A stretch of DNA of 64,000 nt from Methylobacter sp. (GTDB lineage Bacteria; Pseudomonadota; Gammaproteobacteria; Methylococcales; Methylomonadaceae), in NCBI GenBank assembly GCA_026399025.1, contig JAPLRU010000049.1, positions 166,900 to 230,899 of the forward strand, read 5' to 3'. The position numbers were made by a program, and so were the translations under genes. Numbering within the stretch: the first letter of the stretch is position 1; each line of letters starts with the position of its first letter. Of this stretch, positions 1-9,710 are shown piece after piece. Under the pieces are notes generated by a model. The model saw nothing but the letters and a program-made list of their open reading frames with translations. It was not told the origin of the DNA and searched no databases.

Positions 1-2
1 CA

Positions 3-3000
3 GTGACCTTATGCGAACCCAGTGACGAGCAGGAAAAACAGAGTGCCGAACTCAGTTCAAGCAACTGCCAGGAAAAGCCCGAGTATTACAACGTTAAGGA
101 GGCTTTTGTTGAGAGCGAGCGTAAGTTTCGTACTTTGGTGGAAAACGTCCCGGATAATATCGTTCGCCACGACTTGCAAGGCCGTGTACTGTATATCAAT
201 CCCCAGCTTGAGCAAACCCTGGGCCAATGCGCAGAGGCGTTGTTGGGCAAAACGATTGCTGCGTGTTACCCGGACGGGCGTTTCGACGATTATCAGAACG
301 AGGTCGAGAACGTCATCAGAACCGGGCAAAATAGCGAGATCGAGCTGACTTTGCCGGATAACGGCGAAGGTTGGCGTTATCTCTATATTCGGCTAATTCC
401 GGAACGGGAAGCGGACGGCAAAACCTTAGGCGTTTTGGCGATAGGTCGCGATATTACCGAACTCAAGCGCGTCGAACAGGAACTCCAAAGCAATCTTCGC
501 TATTTTGAAAGCATGGACCGGGTTAACAGGGCCATACAAGGATCGAATGATCTTGATTCGATGATGAGAGATGTGCTCGATACGGTGCTCTCTATTTTCG
601 CTTGCGACCGGGCTTATCTTCTGTATCCATGCGATCCGGAGGCTTCTTCCTGGCACGTGCCGATGGAGCGCCACAAGCCTGAGTATCCCGGCGTCCATGC
701 CTTAGGGCTTGCTATGCCCATGGATGAGGGTGCGGCGAAGGTATTTCGTATCTTGCTGGATGCCGGTCGGTCCGTAAAGTTCGGCCCGGCAGGGGACTAT
801 CCGTTGCCGATGAACGTACCGGAATATTTCCGTATTAAGTCTTTAATGTCGGTGGCGGTATTTCCCAAGATGGATAAGGCCTGGCACTTCGGGATTCATC
901 AATGCTCCTACCCGCGCGTTTGGACCGCGGCTGAAGAAAGGCTGCTGCAAGAAATCGGCAGGCGTTTGGCTGACGGCTTAACCAGCTTGTTGGCACATCG
1001 AGACATGCGGGAGCGGGAGCGGCATTTTCGCACTCTGGCGGAAAACTCTCCTGACAATATCGCCCGCTACGACCTGCAAGGCCGTATGATCTATTCCAAT
1101 TCCCGGTTTGATCGGACGCTGGGTCTATTTGTACAGGAGTTGTCAACTAACCCGCTTAAAGGCGGCAATACAGGCGAACCTTACCAAGAATACCAGTCTG
1201 TAGTGGAGACGGTCATCAGCACCGGGCAGAGTAACGAGATGGAGCTAAGCATACCGGATAATGAGGGTGGCTTACGCTATTACCATATTCGGTTCGTAGC
1301 TGAGCGCGGGTCGAATGGCGAGATTATCGGCGCTTTGGCAATGGGACGTAATATTTCCCAGCTGCGTACAGTGAAACGGCTGCTGCTTAATTTGCCGAAC
1401 AGCATTCCCGGTCTGCTGGCGGCTTTCCGGCAACGCTCCGACGGCAGCTGCTACGGTGCTTATGCCAGCCTCAAGATGCGCGAGTTTTTCGGCTTGGGTT
1501 TCGAGGATATCAAGGATGATATCGGGCCTTTGCAGACGCTCCTCCACCCTGAGGATTTGCCTGTGTTGATTCAGGCACTGAAAGAGGCGGCTCATGCCAT
1601 GACATCTATTCGTCAGGAATTTCGGGTCAATCATCCGAACAAGACTGAAATATGGGTGGAGGCGCACGCCACGCCAGTGCTGGAAAGCGATGGCAGTATT
1701 ATCTGGTACGGCTACTTTGCCGATGTCACCGAACGTCATGGCCTGCAAAATGTATTGACGGAGCGTGAACGCAAATTCCGTACTTTAGCCGAAAATGCGC
1801 CGGATACCATTATCCGTTATGACCGTGAAACACGGTTGCTCTATATGAATCCTGCGTTGGAACGCTTGTTGGGGCAGACCAGCGAGCAGGCTCTGGGCAA
1901 GCGTTCCGACGAGTTGTTTCCGCACAACGAAGTTATGCAGCGTTATCAGGCTATGTTGGAACAGGTCATCGCCACTGGAGAACCGGCTGTATTCGAAATA
2001 ATTGATGAATCGCCCGGCAACAACCGTACCTTGTACAGTTTGGTCCGGTTTGCGGCAGAGTTGGATAGCCAAGGCCGGATCGTCGGCGCAATCGCCATTG
2101 GCCGGGACTACACCGTGCAAAAACGCTTGGAACAGGAGCTGGTGCGCCGTGAGCAGGCGTTTCGCACGTTGGTGGAAAACTCGCCTGATGTCATTGTGCG
2201 TTACGATCGGGATTGTCGACGCATTTATATCAATCCGGCTTTCGAGCGGGAAATCGGTATAACCGAATCGAGTCAGACTCAGGGTGAAATCTGTAAGCAC
2301 CTTATTTTCTCTGAAGAATATAGGCTTAGGCTCAAACGCGTGATGGAGCTTGGCGAAGCGGATACTATCCTGCTCGAATGGTATGAGCCGAACGGCAGGC
2401 GGGTCAGTTACACCATGCATGCGGTAGCGGAATATGACGAAGACGGTCAGGTTATCGGTGCTCTGGCTATAGGGCGCAACATCACCGAACTGAAGGCGAC
2501 CGAACGCTATTTGGAAGAGTCGCGCGCCCAGTTGCGCGCGCTGACCGCCAAGCGCGAAAAAGCCGATGAGGAAGAACGCAAACGTATCGGTCGTGAAATT
2601 CACGACGAGCTGGGCCAATTGCTCAGTGTGATGCGGCTCAATGTCACGACTCTCGATTTCCGTTATGGCGACAGCAATCCTGATTTACGCGATAAAGTGC
2701 AAAAAATTGTGAGTATCCTTGATCGTACCATTGCCAAAGTGCGTAACCTGGCGACGCGGTTGCGGCCGGTCATGTTGAATTTCGGCATTATTTCCGCTCT
2801 GGCATGGCTGGTTAAAGACTATGCCGAGAGTACCGGCATTGATTGTAAGCTGCATGTGTCTGTCGAAGATATTCCGCTTGATGAAGATCGGGCAATAGTC
2901 GTTTTCCGCATCGTGCAGGAATCGCTTACCAATATTTTGCGCCATTCCGGGGCGGGGCGCGTCGTTATCAGCTTGCGTAATGACGCGGGAGTCTGTGAAG

Positions 3001-3179
3001 TGGATGTGCAAGACAACGGCAAGGGTTTCGATCCGGCCGCCGCCGGCAAACGCGATTCCCACGGCATAATCGGCATGCGGGAACGTGCGCTGATGTTGAA
3101 CGGAACGTTGGATATTGTTCCTGCAAAAACAGGCGGCACGGTGTTGAAATTGCGCATACCTATAACAGCAACAGCTTGA
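3..3179 (+). CDS. multi-PAS/GAF sensor histidine kinase, NarX-like (5' end may lie outside window)
   Basis: Cytoplasmic-looking sensor kinase of at least 1058 residues with no membrane segment. Visible order: PAS (about 40-155), GAF (170-335), then four more PAS units (340-465, 465-585, 590-715, 715-845), three of them opening with nearly the same FRTL(V/A)EN.PD motif. A HisKA_3 dimerisation/phosphoacceptor domain follows, with the H-box GREIHDELGQ near residue 864, then HATPase_c (N-box near 972, GIIGMRERA and a C-terminal GGT motif). HisKA_3 kinases of the NarX/DegS type phosphorylate NarL-family regulators, and one such regulator starts 83 bp downstream, so a two-component pair is likely. 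The ligand is unknown. The GTG at position 3 is only the first in-frame start visible in the window; the true start may be upstream. Confidence 0.88.
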   Translation: MTLCEPSDEQEKQSAELSSSNCQEKPEYYNVKEAFVESERKFRTLVENVPDNIVRHDLQGRVLYINPQLEQTLGQCAEALLGKTIAACYPDGRFDDYQNEVENVIRTGQNSEIELTLPDNGEGWRYLYIRLIPEREADGKTLGVLAIGRDITELKRVEQELQSNLRYFESMDRVNRAIQGSNDLDSMMRDVLDTVLSIFACDRAYLLYPCDPEASSWHVPMERHKPEYPGVHALGLAMPMDEGAAKVFRILLDAGRSVKFGPAGDYPLPMNVPEYFRIKSLMSVAVFPKMDKAWHFGIHQCSYPRVWTAAEERLLQEIGRRLADGLTSLLAHRDMRERERHFRTLAENSPDNIARYDLQGRMIYSNSRFDRTLGLFVQELSTNPLKGGNTGEPYQEYQSVVETVISTGQSNEMELSIPDNEGGLRYYHIRFVAERGSNGEIIGALAMGRNISQLRTVKRLLLNLPNSIPGLLAAFRQRSDGSCYGAYASLKMREFFGLGFEDIKDDIGPLQTLLHPEDLPVLIQALKEAAHAMTSIRQEFRVNHPNKTEIWVEAHATPVLESDGSIIWYGYFADVTERHGLQNVLTERERKFRTLAENAPDTIIRYDRETRLLYMNPALERLLGQTSEQALGKRSDELFPHNEVMQRYQAMLEQVIATGEPAVFEIIDESPGNNRTLYSLVRFAAELDSQGRIVGAIAIGRDYTVQKRLEQELVRREQAFRTLVENSPDVIVRYDRDCRRIYINPAFEREIGITESSQTQGEICKHLIFSEEYRLRLKRVMELGEADTILLEWYEPNGRRVSYTMHAVAEYDEDGQVIGALAIGRNITELKATERYLEESRAQLRALTAKREKADEEERKRIGREIHDELGQLLSVMRLNVTTLDFRYGDSNPDLRDKVQKIVSILDRTIAKVRNLATRLRPVMLNFGIISALAWLVKDYAESTGIDCKLHVSVEDIPLDEDRAIVVFRIVQESLTNILRHSGAGRVVISLRNDAGVCEVDVQDNGKGFDPAAAGKRDSHGIIGMRERALMLNGTLDIVPAKTGGTVLKLRIPITATA

Positions 3180-3262
3180 AAGCAGTATCGCGCCTGGACA
3201 GGAAGAGACTTACCAGCGCTCAAGTTTATAAACGAACCAAGGTAATAAATAGATAAACAGTT

Positions 3263-3895
3263 ATGATAAGGTTATTGATTGTCGACGATCATGAGTTGAT
3301 GCGCGAGGGGCTCAAGCAGCTTCTGGAAGGTGAAAATGACATCGCGGTTAGCGCAGAGGCCGGTAACGGCGAAGAAACGCTTGCCATTATGCAGGACGGG
3401 ACGTTCGATCTGGTTTTGCTCGATCTTTCCATTCCCGGCATCCATGGTATGGAGCTGATAAAGAAAATCAAAGAACGACCGGATAGTCCGCCTATTTTGG
3501 TGCTGAGCATGCATAACGAGCCGGAAATCGTCAAACGTAAGCTCAAGGCCGGCGCCTCCGGCTATATTACTAAAGACAGTTCGCCCAAGGATTTACTGGA
3601 GGCGATACGCAAAGTGGGGTCCGGCGGACGCTTTATCGCGGCCGACATTGCCGAACAAATCGCTTTCGAGGCGAGTGTCGGCATGCCGTTGATACCGCAT
3701 GAATTATTGTCCGCTCGGGAACTTCTGATTCTGCGCATGTTGGCTAAAGGCAAAAAGGTTAACGACATCGCCCATGATTTGGGTATCAGCAGCAAGACCG
3801 TGAGCACCCACAAAGTGCGCTTGATGAATAAAATGCATATCGACAGCGATGTCAAACTCATGCAGTACATCATTACGCATGGCATGACAGTGTAA
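3263..3895 (+). CDS. NarL/FixJ-family response regulator, copy 1
   Basis: A 210-residue two-domain regulator: receiver domain (1-120) with acidic pair D8-D9, phosphoacceptor D54 in VLLDLSIPG and the conserved Lys in YITKDSS; LuxR-type HTH (about 145-205) with ARELLILRMLAKGK and the recognition helix region SSKTVSTHKVRLMNKM. It probably takes phosphate from the PAS kinase just upstream and regulates transcription. A near-identical paralogue begins at 6814. Homology continues into the 3' flank of both genes, so this gene is the left end of a duplicated unit that also carried chemotaxis genes. AAGGTAA lies about 18 nt before the ATG, which is far for a ribosome site. Confidence 0.9.
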   Translation: MIRLLIVDDHELMREGLKQLLEGENDIAVSAEAGNGEETLAIMQDGTFDLVLLDLSIPGIHGMELIKKIKERPDSPPILVLSMHNEPEIVKRKLKAGASGYITKDSSPKDLLEAIRKVGSGGRFIAADIAEQIAFEASVGMPLIPHELLSARELLILRMLAKGKKVNDIAHDLGISSKTVSTHKVRLMNKMHIDSDVKLMQYIITHGMTV

Positions 3896-3945
3896 AAACC
3901 CCAAAATCATTGTTAACAATATTAACAAAAGCCCCTTTTTTTCCG

Positions 3946-3988
3946 CCGGCGTCCTACAGGGATGTGAGTTAGCCCTGTAGGACACCGG
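3946..3988. repeat. hairpin downstream of regulator copy 1
   Basis: An 11-bp perfect stem (gtcctacaggg / ccctgtaggac, 3951-3983), extended by a CCGG pair after a mismatch, with an 11-nt loop. No T-tract follows, so it is not a convincing intrinsic terminator. A weaker relative (gtcctacagcg ... cgtgtagggc, about 7466-7500) sits at the same place after regulator copy 2, which supports a duplication that included the 3' flank. Confidence 0.6.
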
Positions 3989-4198
3989 AGCCCTATTGAG
4001 TCGGTTAAATTAGAGCGCTTGATTGATTTGAATTCATAGCGCTAATAGCCCCGCGGTGCACCCTTACAGCTTTGTTCTGCGGAGTCCGTCTCGATAAACA
4101 TGCGCTTCGTTGTAGTTCCTTCCTGAACCGCTTCCGCCGCTTCGCGTGTAAGGAAATCCTTGCTTGTATTCAGGATCGGCCTATTGTGATTATAAGAG

Positions 4199-4381
4199 AT
4201 GACGTTAAAATTAAGTACAGTTGTTTATACGTTAAATACATGGTCGTTCTTGCTCGTCGAAGGCGATAGCGATTCCCATGGCGGTATAGTTGAACGGCTA
4301 ACCATGGAAGAGCAACCGGCGGGATACGATGGCGTGAAAACCGCGATCAGGATCGGCCAAACCAACATTACCTTTATTTGA
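4199..4381 (+). pseudogene. remnant of a methyl-accepting chemotaxis protein gene (copy 1)
   Basis: An open frame of 60 codons that looks like a twice-deleted version of the intact MCP gene at 8079-9560. Three blocks match in order: the leader gacgttaaaattaa...acagttgttta (like about 7970-7995, upstream of the intact gene); an internal VEGDSDSHGGIV block (VEGDSDAQGGIV in the intact protein); and the C-terminus TMEEQ...GVK...QTNITF, ending like the intact TMEEQ...QTNITFF. The methyl-accepting and signalling regions are gone, so no receptor can be made. cheY follows after 10 bp, exactly where the cheY remnant follows the intact MCP gene. Confidence 0.8.
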
Positions 4382-4391
4382 GGAGCCCCGC

Positions 4392-4760
4392 ATGGCCAAG
4401 ACAATACTGTTTGTAGAAGATTCCGCCTCGGTCCGGCAAGTGATGAAAAGCACCCTGAGCCGTGAAGGTTACGATGTGGTGGTCGCTTGCGACGGCCAGG
4501 ACGCCCTGACCAAACTGGACGGCAGCAAAATCCACCTGATCATCAGCGACGTGAACATGCCCAACATGGACGGCCTGACCTTCGTTAAAACTGCGAAAAG
4601 ACTGCCCGCGTACAAATTCACCCCGATTATCATGCTGACCACCGAGACCCAGCAAGATAAAATGAACGAAGGCAAAGCCGCCGGCGTCAAAGCCTGGATC
4701 GTCAAACCGTTTCAGCCGCCGCAACTATTGGCCGCGGTGGCGCAATTGATTCAGGCTTAA
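4392..4760 (+). CDS. cheY: chemotaxis response regulator CheY
   Basis: A 122-residue single receiver domain. Visible residues: acidic pocket E9-D10, phosphoacceptor D53 in LIISDVNMPNMDG, the conserved Thr in IIMLTTET and Lys in WIVKPFQPP. CheY-P carries the signal from CheA to the flagellar switch. AGGAG lies 9-13 nt before the ATG. This is the intact cheY of the duplicated system; the copy-2 counterpart at 9571 is an internally deleted remnant, so it is the only CheY in the window that can serve the single CheA at 10049. The C-terminal sequence is typical of the PilH/CheY-like regulators of methanotrophs, so a role in type IV pilus signalling cannot be excluded. Confidence 0.9.
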   Translation: MAKTILFVEDSASVRQVMKSTLSREGYDVVVACDGQDALTKLDGSKIHLIISDVNMPNMDGLTFVKTAKRLPAYKFTPIIMLTTETQQDKMNEGKAAGVKAWIVKPFQPPQLLAAVAQLIQA

Positions 4761-4904
4761 AGTGATTTCCATGAAAAAATAGGCCGGATGCTGCGCATTT
4801 TTACTCAGCACGAGGACACCAAGTTTATAAGCTTCGTGATCTCCGTGTCCTCATGGTGAATAGCACAGCCGGATATGCAGGGTAGACTCTTTATCGGACA
4901 GCGC

Positions 4905-5062
4905 TTAAGGCAAGTTGTTTAGCGAAACGAATCAAGCACTACGGTTTGGCGAGCTATGGCGTTATTTTCACATGGTTACTGCCCCAAACGGTAAGCCGGA
5001 GCTGTAAATGGCGGCGAACTTGCTGACGAAAGCCACTTCTTTCGCGCCCTCAAACATTCGGA
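4905..5062 (+). pseudogene. remnant of cheR (copy 1)
   Basis: This stretch between cheY and cheD aligns by eye with the intact cheR around 15925-16085. One frame reads LAKRIKHYGLASYG against LAKRLKHYGLESYG in the intact protein. After a frame change, gagctgtaaatggcggcgaacttgctgacgaaa matches the intact caggaattgcaaatggcggtggatttgctgaccacc, followed by a match at ...aaacatt(t)cg. Both ends of the gene are missing and the frame is broken, so it is not functional. It lies directly before cheD, the usual cheR-cheD-cheB order. The intact cheR is in copy 2. Confidence 0.72.
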
Positions 5063-5063
5063 C

Positions 5064-5603
5064 ATGATAAGACCTTTGCGTCCAAAAGAAATATTTCTTC
5101 AACCCGGAGATTATTGTTTTTCCGACCGGGATACTCGTATCAGCACCGTGCTTGGCTCTTGCGTGTCGATAACCTTTTGGCATCCTCAATTATCGGTAGG
5201 CGGAATGTGCCATTATATGCTGCCGAGACGCGGCAATGAACCTAGAAACGGCGATTGGCCTGAGCCGGACGGACGTTATGCCGATGAGGCTGTTGCCTTG
5301 ATGTTGAAGAAAATGGATGCGGTAGGCGCTTCTTATAAGGAATATCAGGTCAAGTTATTTGGCGGCGGCAACATGTTTCCCCATGTAGCGCAAAAAAATA
5401 TGTTCCGAATCGGCATCAGTAATGCTCAAGCCGCTCGGCGCCTGATCCAACACTATGGGTTAACCTGCGTAGCCGAGCACTTGGGCGATAGCGGACATCG
5501 CAAAGTGATTTTTGAAGTGTGGAGCGGAGAGGTTTGGGTTAAGCACAATCATTTGCTGCTCTGCACCGCGCACGAGTCTGATAAACAAAGGGGGCCGGGA
5601 TGA
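5064..5603 (+). CDS. cheD: chemoreceptor glutamine deamidase CheD
   Basis: A 179-residue CheD. Such proteins deamidate receptor glutamines to glutamates and in some species bind CheC. The N-terminal part shows the expected catalytic Cys in TVLGSCVSI and the His in GGMCHYMLP, followed by [16 protein letters not shown] core sequence. The ATG follows the cheR remnant by 1 bp and has no clear Shine-Dalgarno sequence, consistent with the upstream region having been rebuilt by deletion. The 3' end overlaps cheB (ATGA), so the two are translationally coupled. No cheD trace is seen at the corresponding place in copy 2 (16628-16685), so this is the only cheD in the window. Confidence 0.9.
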   Translation: MIRPLRPKEIFLQPGDYCFSDRDTRISTVLGSCVSITFWHPQLSVGGMCHYMLPRRGNEPRNGDWPEPDGRYADEAVALMLKKMDAVGASYKEYQVKLFGGGNMFPHVAQKNMFRIGISNAQAARRLIQHYGLTCVAEHLGDSGHRKVIFEVWSGEVWVKHNHLLLCTAHESDKQRGPG

Positions 5604-6673
5604 CTCAGATTAAAGTGCTGATAGTGGATGATTCCGCCGTGGTAAGGCAGGTACTGACCGCGAATTTATCGCAAGATCCCGGCATTAACGTACTCGCGGC
5701 CGTTGCCGATCCGCTGTTCGCGATGGCGCGAATGCAGATGCAATGGCCCGACGTGATTGTGCTGGACGTGGAAATGCCGCGCATGGACGGCATCACCTTT
5801 TTGAAAAAGCTGATGGCGGAACGGCCCACGCCGGTGGTGATTTGTTCCACGCTAACCGAAAAAGGCGCGGAAACCACCATGCAGGCGTTGGCGGCGGGGG
5901 CGGTCAGCATCGTCACCAAGCCTAAAGCCGGACTCAAACAATTTTTGCAGGAGGATTCGGAAAGCTTGGTGGTCGCGGTCAAAGCCGCGTCTCGCGCCAA
6001 TCTGCGCCGATTGACCCCAACGCCCGCGGTCATGCCGGTGCAGGCCAAGTTAAGCGCAGACGCCATTCTCCCGGCCGCCTCCCAAGCCATGGCCGAAACC
6101 ACCGACCGGGTCGTCGCCATCGGCACCTCCACCGGCGGCACTCAAGCCTTAGAAGCCGTATTGACCGCCTTGCCGCGGGTCAGTCCGGGCATCGTTATCG
6201 TGCAACATATGCCGGAAAAGTTTACCGGCGCTTTTGCCGCCCGCCTGAATAATTTATGCCAAATTGAAGTGCGCGAAGCCGTTAATGGCGACCGGGTACT
6301 GCCGGGACGCGCATTGATAGCGCCGGGAGGGCGGCATTTGCTGCTAAAGCGTAGCGGTGCGCAATATCATGTTGAGGTCGTGGACGGGCCTCCGGTCAGT
6401 CGTCATCGTCCGTCGGTCGATGTATTGTTCCGCTCGGTAGCCAAGTGCGCGGGCAAAAATGCATTGGGTATCATCATGACCGGCATGGGCGATGACGGCG
6501 CCAAAGGCTTAAAAGAAATGCACGACATGGGCGCGCATACGCTAGGGCAGGATGAAGACAGCTGCGTAGTGTATGGGATGCCGAAAGAGGCACTGAAGTT
6601 GGGGGCGGTGAACAAGGAGTTGCCGTTAGGCCGGATTGCCGCGGAGATTGTGGCGTATGGCGGCGGGCGATAA
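5600..6673 (+). CDS. cheB: chemotaxis protein-glutamate methylesterase CheB
   Basis: A 357-residue CheB that removes methyl groups from receptors and can also deamidate them. Receiver domain 1-125 with D10-D11, phosphoacceptor D56 in [14 protein letters not shown] and Lys in IVTKPKAG; linker about 130-165; C-terminal methylesterase with the Ser of [11 protein letters not shown], the His of VQHMPEKF and the Asp of TGMGDDGA as catalytic triad. Start overlaps the cheD stop (ATGA). Length is normal for the family. Its copy-2 counterpart (16686-16827) retains only the two ends. Confidence 0.95.
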   Translation: MTQIKVLIVDDSAVVRQVLTANLSQDPGINVLAAVADPLFAMARMQMQWPDVIVLDVEMPRMDGITFLKKLMAERPTPVVICSTLTEKGAETTMQALAAGAVSIVTKPKAGLKQFLQEDSESLVVAVKAASRANLRRLTPTPAVMPVQAKLSADAILPAASQAMAETTDRVVAIGTSTGGTQALEAVLTALPRVSPGIVIVQHMPEKFTGAFAARLNNLCQIEVREAVNGDRVLPGRALIAPGGRHLLLKRSGAQYHVEVVDGPPVSRHRPSVDVLFRSVAKCAGKNALGIIMTGMGDDGAKGLKEMHDMGAHTLGQDEDSCVVYGMPKEALKLGAVNKELPLGRIAAEIVAYGGGR

Positions 6674-6813
6674 TTCGGCTATGTAAAAAGGGCGGTTTAA
6701 ATTAATAGGGTTTTCTCATAGGCAACGAAACCCAATAATTGAAACTGACAATTGGGACAAATTACCACTCAGTCGCAACGTCCCTTAATTTTTTGCGAAT
6801 GGCTAAAGCAGTT

Positions 6814-7446
6814 ATGATAAGTTTATTGATTGTCGACGATCATGAGTTGATGCGCGAAGGACTGAGACAGCTTTTCGAAGGTGAAAATGACATCGTGGTC
6901 AGTGCGGAGGCCGGTAGCGGCGAGGAGGCGCTTGCCATTATGCAGAGCCGGACGTTCGATCTGGTTTTGCTCGATCTATCGATGCCCGGTATCCATGGCG
7001 TGGAACTGATAAAAAAAATCAAAGAGAGGCCGGATAGCCCGCCTATTCTGGTGCTAAGCATGCATAACGAGCCGGAAATCGTCAAACGCAAGCTCAAGTT
7101 CGGCGCCTCGGGCTATATCACTAAAGATAGCTCGGCCAAGGATTTGCTGGAGGCGATGCGTAAGGTAGCGTCCGGCGAACGCTTTATCGCGGCCGACATT
7201 GCCGAACAAATCGCTTTCGAAGCGACCGCCGGAATGCAGTTGGTAGCGCATGAGTTACTGTCCGCTCGAGAGCTTATGATCCTGCGCATGCTGGTCGAAG
7301 GCAAAAACGCCAACGAAATTGCGCTGGATTTGGGTATCAGCAGTAAAACCGTCAGCACCCATAAAACCCGTTTGATGAATAAAATGCATATCGACAGCGA
7401 GGTCAAGCTCATGCAATACATCATCGTGCATGGCATGGTTCTATAA
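6814..7446 (+). CDS. NarL/FixJ-family response regulator, copy 2
   Basis: A 210-residue paralogue of the regulator at 3263, nearly identical over the receiver (LLIVDDHELMREGL, phosphoacceptor D54 in VLLDLSMPGIHG) and the LuxR HTH (SARELMILRMLVEGK, SSKTVSTHKTRLMNKM). The ATG at 6814 is chosen because it aligns with the start of copy 1; the frame is open upstream to 6739. No kinase or kinase remnant precedes it, so it may respond to the PAS kinase of copy 1 or to an unlinked partner. It marks the left end of the second duplicated unit. Confidence 0.9.
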   Translation: MISLLIVDDHELMREGLRQLFEGENDIVVSAEAGSGEEALAIMQSRTFDLVLLDLSMPGIHGVELIKKIKERPDSPPILVLSMHNEPEIVKRKLKFGASGYITKDSSAKDLLEAMRKVASGERFIAADIAEQIAFEATAGMQLVAHELLSARELMILRMLVEGKNANEIALDLGISSKTVSTHKTRLMNKMHIDSEVKLMQYIIVHGMVL

Positions 7447-8078
7447 CACTCGCTTTTTTTCCAATGTCCTACAGCGTTATGAGTTGGCCGTGTAGGGCAA
7501 CAGCACCGCGTAGTGCACAAGGAGTTTAGGATGGATCGATTACATCGGTCGACGTTGTCGTGCTTAAGTAAGGCTTGGGTTAATGCTTGGCGGCTAAATC
7601 CGCCTAGCTAAAAGCACTTTTGCAACTACTCAGGTAAATTCTCATTAATAACGGGTAAATCCGCAAAAAGCTAAGCTAAAAAATCAAAAATCGCATCGCC
7701 AAAAAACAAAACTTCGTGTTCTTCGCGCCTCGGTACGCCGCTACCCAAGCTTTTGCCCGGCCCTGTCTTTTAGGAGCTGGAACAAGTCGATTGCTCATAT
7801 GCGTTCGCGTTCCCTTGTAAGATCGCCCTACGTCATACCCTCATATATCAGGCTCATCCTTATAAAAAATCCACTTATTGTAGTCCATTTCTTACACGTT
7901 TAGGGTAGTTAAATTATCAGCCGATCCTTATCGATATTCGGAATCAGCCGATTGTACGCCGAACGAATATCCTTAAAATTAAACACGGTTGTTTAGACCT
8001 TACTACCTATGTGGCCGCTCTTATCTGTCGAAGACGCGATTGCAAGGCGAGGTAACCTTAAGTTTAAAGGAAGTGTAT
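7447..8078. other. intergenic stretch, duplicated leader of the MCP gene
   Basis: No supported gene. 7466-7500 is a degenerate relative of the hairpin after regulator copy 1. 7710-7740 carries a fragment of the dispersed CACGAAG repeat (aacttcgtgttcttcgcgcc). The last 100 bp (ccttaaaattaaacacggttgttta, about 7970) match the leader of the MCP remnant at 4200, so the MCP leader was part of the duplication. Confidence 0.5.
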
Positions 8079-9560
8079 ATGCAGACATCGATAAAATCCG
8101 ATCAAAATGATTACTGGCTGACAGTGCCGTTATTGTTGTTAGGCGGATTCGGTACTTTAGGTGTTGTAGCGGCCAGTCGTTATGCGATGACGGCTTCGTT
8201 AACGGCGACCGGATTGGTGGTTATGACTGCCGCTTTGTACTTTTGGGCGCGTAATCGCTGCCGGATGACGCTGCAAATGAGCGAGCAAGGCCTCTCAGCC
8301 AAATTACACCGGGAACACGAGGAAAAAATCAAAGCTATGCAGGATGAGCATAGTGAAACCGTATTGCGGGTTTGCGCCGATCAAGTGGAGGCGGAGCGGA
8401 ACCGGATCGAAATTTTGCTGGCCGGTTTAGCACAACATTTAGCGCTATTGTCGGATCGTCTCGACGTACAAAATCAGGCGAAGAGCAAACAAAACGTGCG
8501 CCTGCCTGTTGAAATTTGCATTACCGATTTAACGCAGCGCGTCGACGCCTTGATCGGACAACTTGATCAGTCATTGATAGACGACGAAGGAGAAGACGAT
8601 CAGCCGATCATAGGGCTTGATTCGTTGTGTCAAAAAGTATTGCCCATCTGGGCCTGCCAAGTCGATATGGCAAAGACGCATACCGAAGAATCTATCGCGA
8701 ATTTAGCGCAACGTTTCGACGCGTTGTCCAAACGCCTCGATGCCGCCGTCATCGCGTCTCAAAGTGCCGTGGAAGGCGACAGCGATGCACAAGGCGGCAT
8801 TGTTGATCTGTTACGGGACAGCCAGCTTGAGCTAAGCACTATTACTCAGGCGCTGGGCGCTTCACTGCAAGAAAAGGACAAACTGCTGCGTTCAATCGAG
8901 AATTTATCCGGGTTTACCGAACAACTCAGCAAAATGGCTTTGGAAGTCAGCAGCATTGCCGGCCAGACTAACTTGCTGGCGTTGAATGCCGCTGTTCAGG
9001 CGGCGCGAGCCGGCGATGCCGGGCACGGCTTTTCGGTGGTGGCCGATGAAGTGCGGAAATTGTCGCGCTCGTCAGGCGATATCGGCAAGAAGATTACCGA
9101 GATGATCGATTCGGTTAACGAAGCGATTGAAGACACGCTGGTCATTTCCCATAACTTCGCAAAGCGAGATCAACAAACCCTGAGCAAAGCGGAGAGCATT
9201 ATCGCTTCAGTGTTAACCCGCTTTAGCCAAGCGGCTGCCGGACTGTCGGAGTCCGGAGAGCTGTTGCGCAACGAAAATAATGCGATCAACCATGAAATAA
9301 CCGATGTTTTTATCGACTTGCAGTTTCAGGACCGGGTCAGCCAGATTTTGACCTTGGTCGGCGACGATGTGAACAAGCTCGAGCGACATTTAAACGAACT
9401 TAAAAACGAAGCCCCCGAGCAAGGGTTAACCCGCACGGTGAATGTGGAGCAATGGCTGGAAGAGCTGGCTATGACTTACACCATGGAAGAACAAGTGGCG
9501 GCGCATGAAGGGGTCAAAGTCGGAATCAAGACCCACCAAACCAACATTACCTTTTTTTGA
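8079..9560 (+). CDS. methyl-accepting chemotaxis protein with cytoplasmic sensing region
   Basis: A 493-residue receptor. Two membrane segments close together near the N-terminus (about 13-31 and 37-56) leave almost no periplasmic domain. Then comes a long coiled-coil region (65-270) and the MCP signalling tip near residues 290-335 ([33 protein letters not shown]), the CheA/CheW contact site. Sensing is therefore probably cytoplasmic or at the membrane. There is no C-terminal CheR-tethering pentapeptide; it ends QTNITFF. Start chosen at 8079 because AAAGGAAG lies just upstream and the longer frame to 7989 covers the leader that is also conserved before the remnant at 4199. A cheY remnant follows after 10 bp. 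Confidence 0.88.
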   Translation: MQTSIKSDQNDYWLTVPLLLLGGFGTLGVVAASRYAMTASLTATGLVVMTAALYFWARNRCRMTLQMSEQGLSAKLHREHEEKIKAMQDEHSETVLRVCADQVEAERNRIEILLAGLAQHLALLSDRLDVQNQAKSKQNVRLPVEICITDLTQRVDALIGQLDQSLIDDEGEDDQPIIGLDSLCQKVLPIWACQVDMAKTHTEESIANLAQRFDALSKRLDAAVIASQSAVEGDSDAQGGIVDLLRDSQLELSTITQALGASLQEKDKLLRSIENLSGFTEQLSKMALEVSSIAGQTNLLALNAAVQAARAGDAGHGFSVVADEVRKLSRSSGDIGKKITEMIDSVNEAIEDTLVISHNFAKRDQQTLSKAESIIASVLTRFSQAAAGLSESGELLRNENNAINHEITDVFIDLQFQDRVSQILTLVGDDVNKLERHLNELKNEAPEQGLTRTVNVEQWLEELAMTYTMEEQVAAHEGVKVGIKTHQTNITFF

Positions 9561-9570
9561 GGAAGCCAAC

Positions 9571-9694
9571 ATGGTCAAAACAATGCTGTTTATAGACGAT
9601 TCGGCAAGTGATCGAAATGAACAAAGGCAAAGCGGTCTGCATCAACGTTTGGATGGCCAAACCTTTTCCGCCGGCGCAACTGAGCCCGTCTTAA
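9571..9694 (+). pseudogene. remnant of cheY (copy 2)
   Basis: Starts atggtcaaaacaatgctg and translates MVKTMLFIDDSAS, matching MAKTILFVEDSAS of the intact CheY. After a junction at about 9600-9615 the frame changes and continues MNKGKAV...VWMAKPFPPAQL to a stop, matching MNEGKAAGVKAWIVKPFQPPQL near the CheY C-terminus. The middle, with the phosphoacceptor Asp, is deleted. It sits between the MCP gene and the STAS gene and mirrors the intact cheY that follows the MCP remnant in copy 1. Confidence 0.85.
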
Positions 9695-9710
9695 AGACGA
9701 GGAGCCGGCA

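Noticed and set aside
3900..3945. intrinsic terminator after regulator copy 1
   Set aside because: The T-run precedes rather than follows the strong hairpin at 3946-3988, so it does not fit a terminator on the plus strand.
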